A stretch of 24,566 bases of DNA from Asaia bogorensis (GTDB taxonomy: Bacteria; Pseudomonadota; Alphaproteobacteria; Acetobacterales; Acetobacteraceae): NCBI GenBank assembly GCA_945886995.1, contig CAMCZJ010000012.1, positions 1 to 24,566 of the forward strand, written 5' to 3'. Every line of letters begins with the position of its first letter. The stretch's first letter is position 1. Below, piece after piece: positions 23,243-24,566 of this stretch. The translations under genes were made by a program, and so were the position numbers. Below the pieces are notes generated by a model. That model was not told where the DNA came from. It saw only the letters and a program-made list of their open reading frames with translations, and made no database searches.

Positions 23243-24566
23243 TTACGCTTCGGCGATGGCGGCACTCCAGGGGCTCATCGCATCGGTAATGCCGGTGCGC
23301 AGCCCATCCGCGCCGATGCGGATCAGGTTGGGGCAGGCGAAATTCACCGGCAGTACGGCGTGTTCCACTTCCGTCACGTCATCCTCGGCGGCCAGCGCCG
23401 CGAGGGTTTCCGCACCAAGTCGGATATCGGCGGTGACACCCTCAGGGCCGGAAACATCAAGGCGCGGATGATGCGCGGCCTGTTCCGGTTCCATGCCGAA
23501 ATCGGAAACAAAGGACAGCATCTGGAAAACAGATGCCATGATGCGCCGCCCGCCGGAAGCGCCCGTAGCAATCACGGGCTTGTCACCCTCGGCAGCAATA
23601 ACAGGGCACATATTGGTCAGCGGCCTTTTGCCCGGCGCCAGCGCATTGGCGGCTTCGGGGCGCGGGTCGAACCACATGACGCCGTTGTTCATCAGCACGC
23701 CCGATTTCGGCAGCACCACGCGGCTGCCCATGCTGGACAGCAGCGTGGTCGTCATGGCGACCATCATGCCGTTCTTGTCGGCCACCGTCAGATGAGTGGT
23801 GCAGGACTCAGCCGCTTTCGGTTCCGCATCCCCAAGCCCCGCCAAGCGTTCCGCATAGGCCGCGCGCATCACACGCGCCAATTGTGCATACCAGCCAGCG
23901 GAAGGCGCAGCGCCGGAGAAATCAGCATCCTTCATGCCTTCCAGCACGCGCATCAATGTGGGGGCGGCGGTCAGGCCATTGGCCAGGAACAACCGCTTGC
24001 CACGCCAAGCCGCTTCAAGTGCAGGCAGCACGCGCGCCTTGCAGTTGGCCAAATCCTCGGCGCTCACAAAGGCGCCCATTTCCTTGCAATCGGCGGCGAT
24101 GGCAGCGGCGATATCGCCCGTGTAGAAATCAGCCAGCCCCGCATGCGCCAGGCGTTCCAGAGTCGCGGCCAGATTGCCCTGCGGGAAGAAGCCCGGCGAG
24201 CCCTGATACGGCGCCACAGGCGGCAGCCCGCCCGGCAGATAGATGCGCGCCGATTCCGGATAAAGCTTCAGCACGGAAGCGGAATTGGCCACCTTCAGTG
24301 TGGTGAACCAATCCTGCGCCAGGCCGCGCCTGGCAAGCGCCACCGCCGGCGCCAGCACATCCTTGATCGGCATGCGGCCATGGCGCCCATGCAATTCCAA
24401 GTAGCCGGCAACGGCCGATGGAATGGCGAAGGAAAGCGGGCCATGCACATTGCGGTCTTCCAGCACTTCCGGCCAGGTAAACAGATCCGCCTTCATTTTG
24501 CCGGTCATGGGGTAGGCGGAAGGCTTCAAGCCGCGTGGGGAAACCGGGCCGAAATCAAAGGTCTCG
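23243..24566 (-). CDS. ggt: Gamma-glutamyltransferase family protein, 5' end outside window
   Basis: N-terminal nucleophile enzyme that cleaves gamma-glutamyl bonds such as in glutathione, normally after self-cleavage in the periplasm. The frame is open to the right window edge (about 440 residues visible), so the signal peptide and N-terminal segment are missing. Visible motifs: PSAVAGYLELHGRHGRMP and APAVALARRGL in the large-chain part. The predicted processing site and nucleophile follow, the first Thr of TTHLTV (codon at 23798-23800). Next come SGVLMNN and GKRPLTNMCPVI, and the oxyanion-type GASGGRRI. The segment before the nucleophile is short compared with typical GGTs. It is convergent with the Mo hydroxylase gene, 29 bases apart, with no clear terminator between. 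It may relate functionally to HyuBA if the substrate is 5-oxoproline or a gamma-glutamyl compound. Confidence 0.9.
   Translation of the reverse strand, partial: ETFDFGPVSPRGLKPSAYPMTGKMKADLFTWPEVLEDRNVHGPLSFAIPSAVAGYLELHGRHGRMPIKDVLAPAVALARRGLAQDWFTTLKVANSASVLKLYPESARIYLPGGLPPVAPYQGSPGFFPQGNLAATLERLAHAGLADFYTGDIAAAIAADCKEMGAFVSAEDLANCKARVLPALEAAWRGKRLFLANGLTAAPTLMRVLEGMKDADFSGAAPSAGWYAQLARVMRAAYAERLAGLGDAEPKAAESCTTHLTVADKNGMMVAMTTTLLSSMGSRVVLPKSGVLMNNGVMWFDPRPEAANALAPGKRPLTNMCPVIAAEGDKPVIATGASGGRRIMASVFQMLSFVSDFGMEPEQAAHHPRLDVSGPEGVTADIRLGAETLAALAAEDDVTEVEHAVLPVNFACPNLIRIGADGLRTGITDAMSPWSAAIAEA

Overview
The window reads as chromosomal DNA of a GC-rich alphaproteobacterium, most likely in the Acetobacteraceae/Rhodospirillales. 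The grounds are the topA-rnr order, a COQ9 homologue, alphaproteobacterial S4 and S21 proteins, and dense, short-spaced operons of GC-rich codons. The taxonomic call is inference from memory of family sequences; no search was run.

Layout. (1) 1-5338, plus strand: the 3' part of topA (cut by the window edge), rnr for RNase R, and an exported S41 carboxyl-terminal processing protease that seems to start at a CTG overlapping the rnr stop. (2) 5339-5506: the meeting point of two convergent genes, filled by three copies of a 44-base double-stem palindrome. (3) 5507-10065, minus strand: glmU-glmS (UDP-GlcNAc synthesis), rpsD with a good promoter, a structured leader and a terminator, and rpsU with a terminator. 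A small plus-strand membrane ORF lies between rpsD and rpsU. (4) 10239-11971, plus strand: def overlapping coq9, a probable terminator, then an unrecognised secreted four-cysteine protein. (5) 12055-23213, plus strand: nine tightly packed genes, namely a complete LivKHMGF-type ABC importer, a HyuB/HyuA ATP-dependent amidohydrolase or carboxylase pair, an isochorismatase-fold hydrolase and a CoxL-like molybdenum hydroxylase large subunit. (6) 23243-24566, minus strand: a gamma-glutamyltransferase running off the window edge.

The housekeeping part is ordinary in content but has two regulatory features worth noting: a hairpin that occludes the rpsD ribosome binding site, and the triple palindrome. 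The accessory part looks like one uptake-plus-catabolism unit. The importer would bring in a small amide-like or N-heterocyclic compound, the Mo hydroxylase would oxidise it, HyuBA would open or carboxylate it using ATP, and the isochorismatase-fold enzyme would act on the product. The substrate cannot be read from the sequence. Two oddities sharpen interest: the isochorismatase-fold protein has glycine where cysteine hydrolases carry their nucleophile, and the Mo subunit has no small (2Fe-2S) or FAD partner in the window. No gap longer than 300 bases lacks a gene, and I saw no tRNA, rRNA, insertion sequence or CRISPR array.
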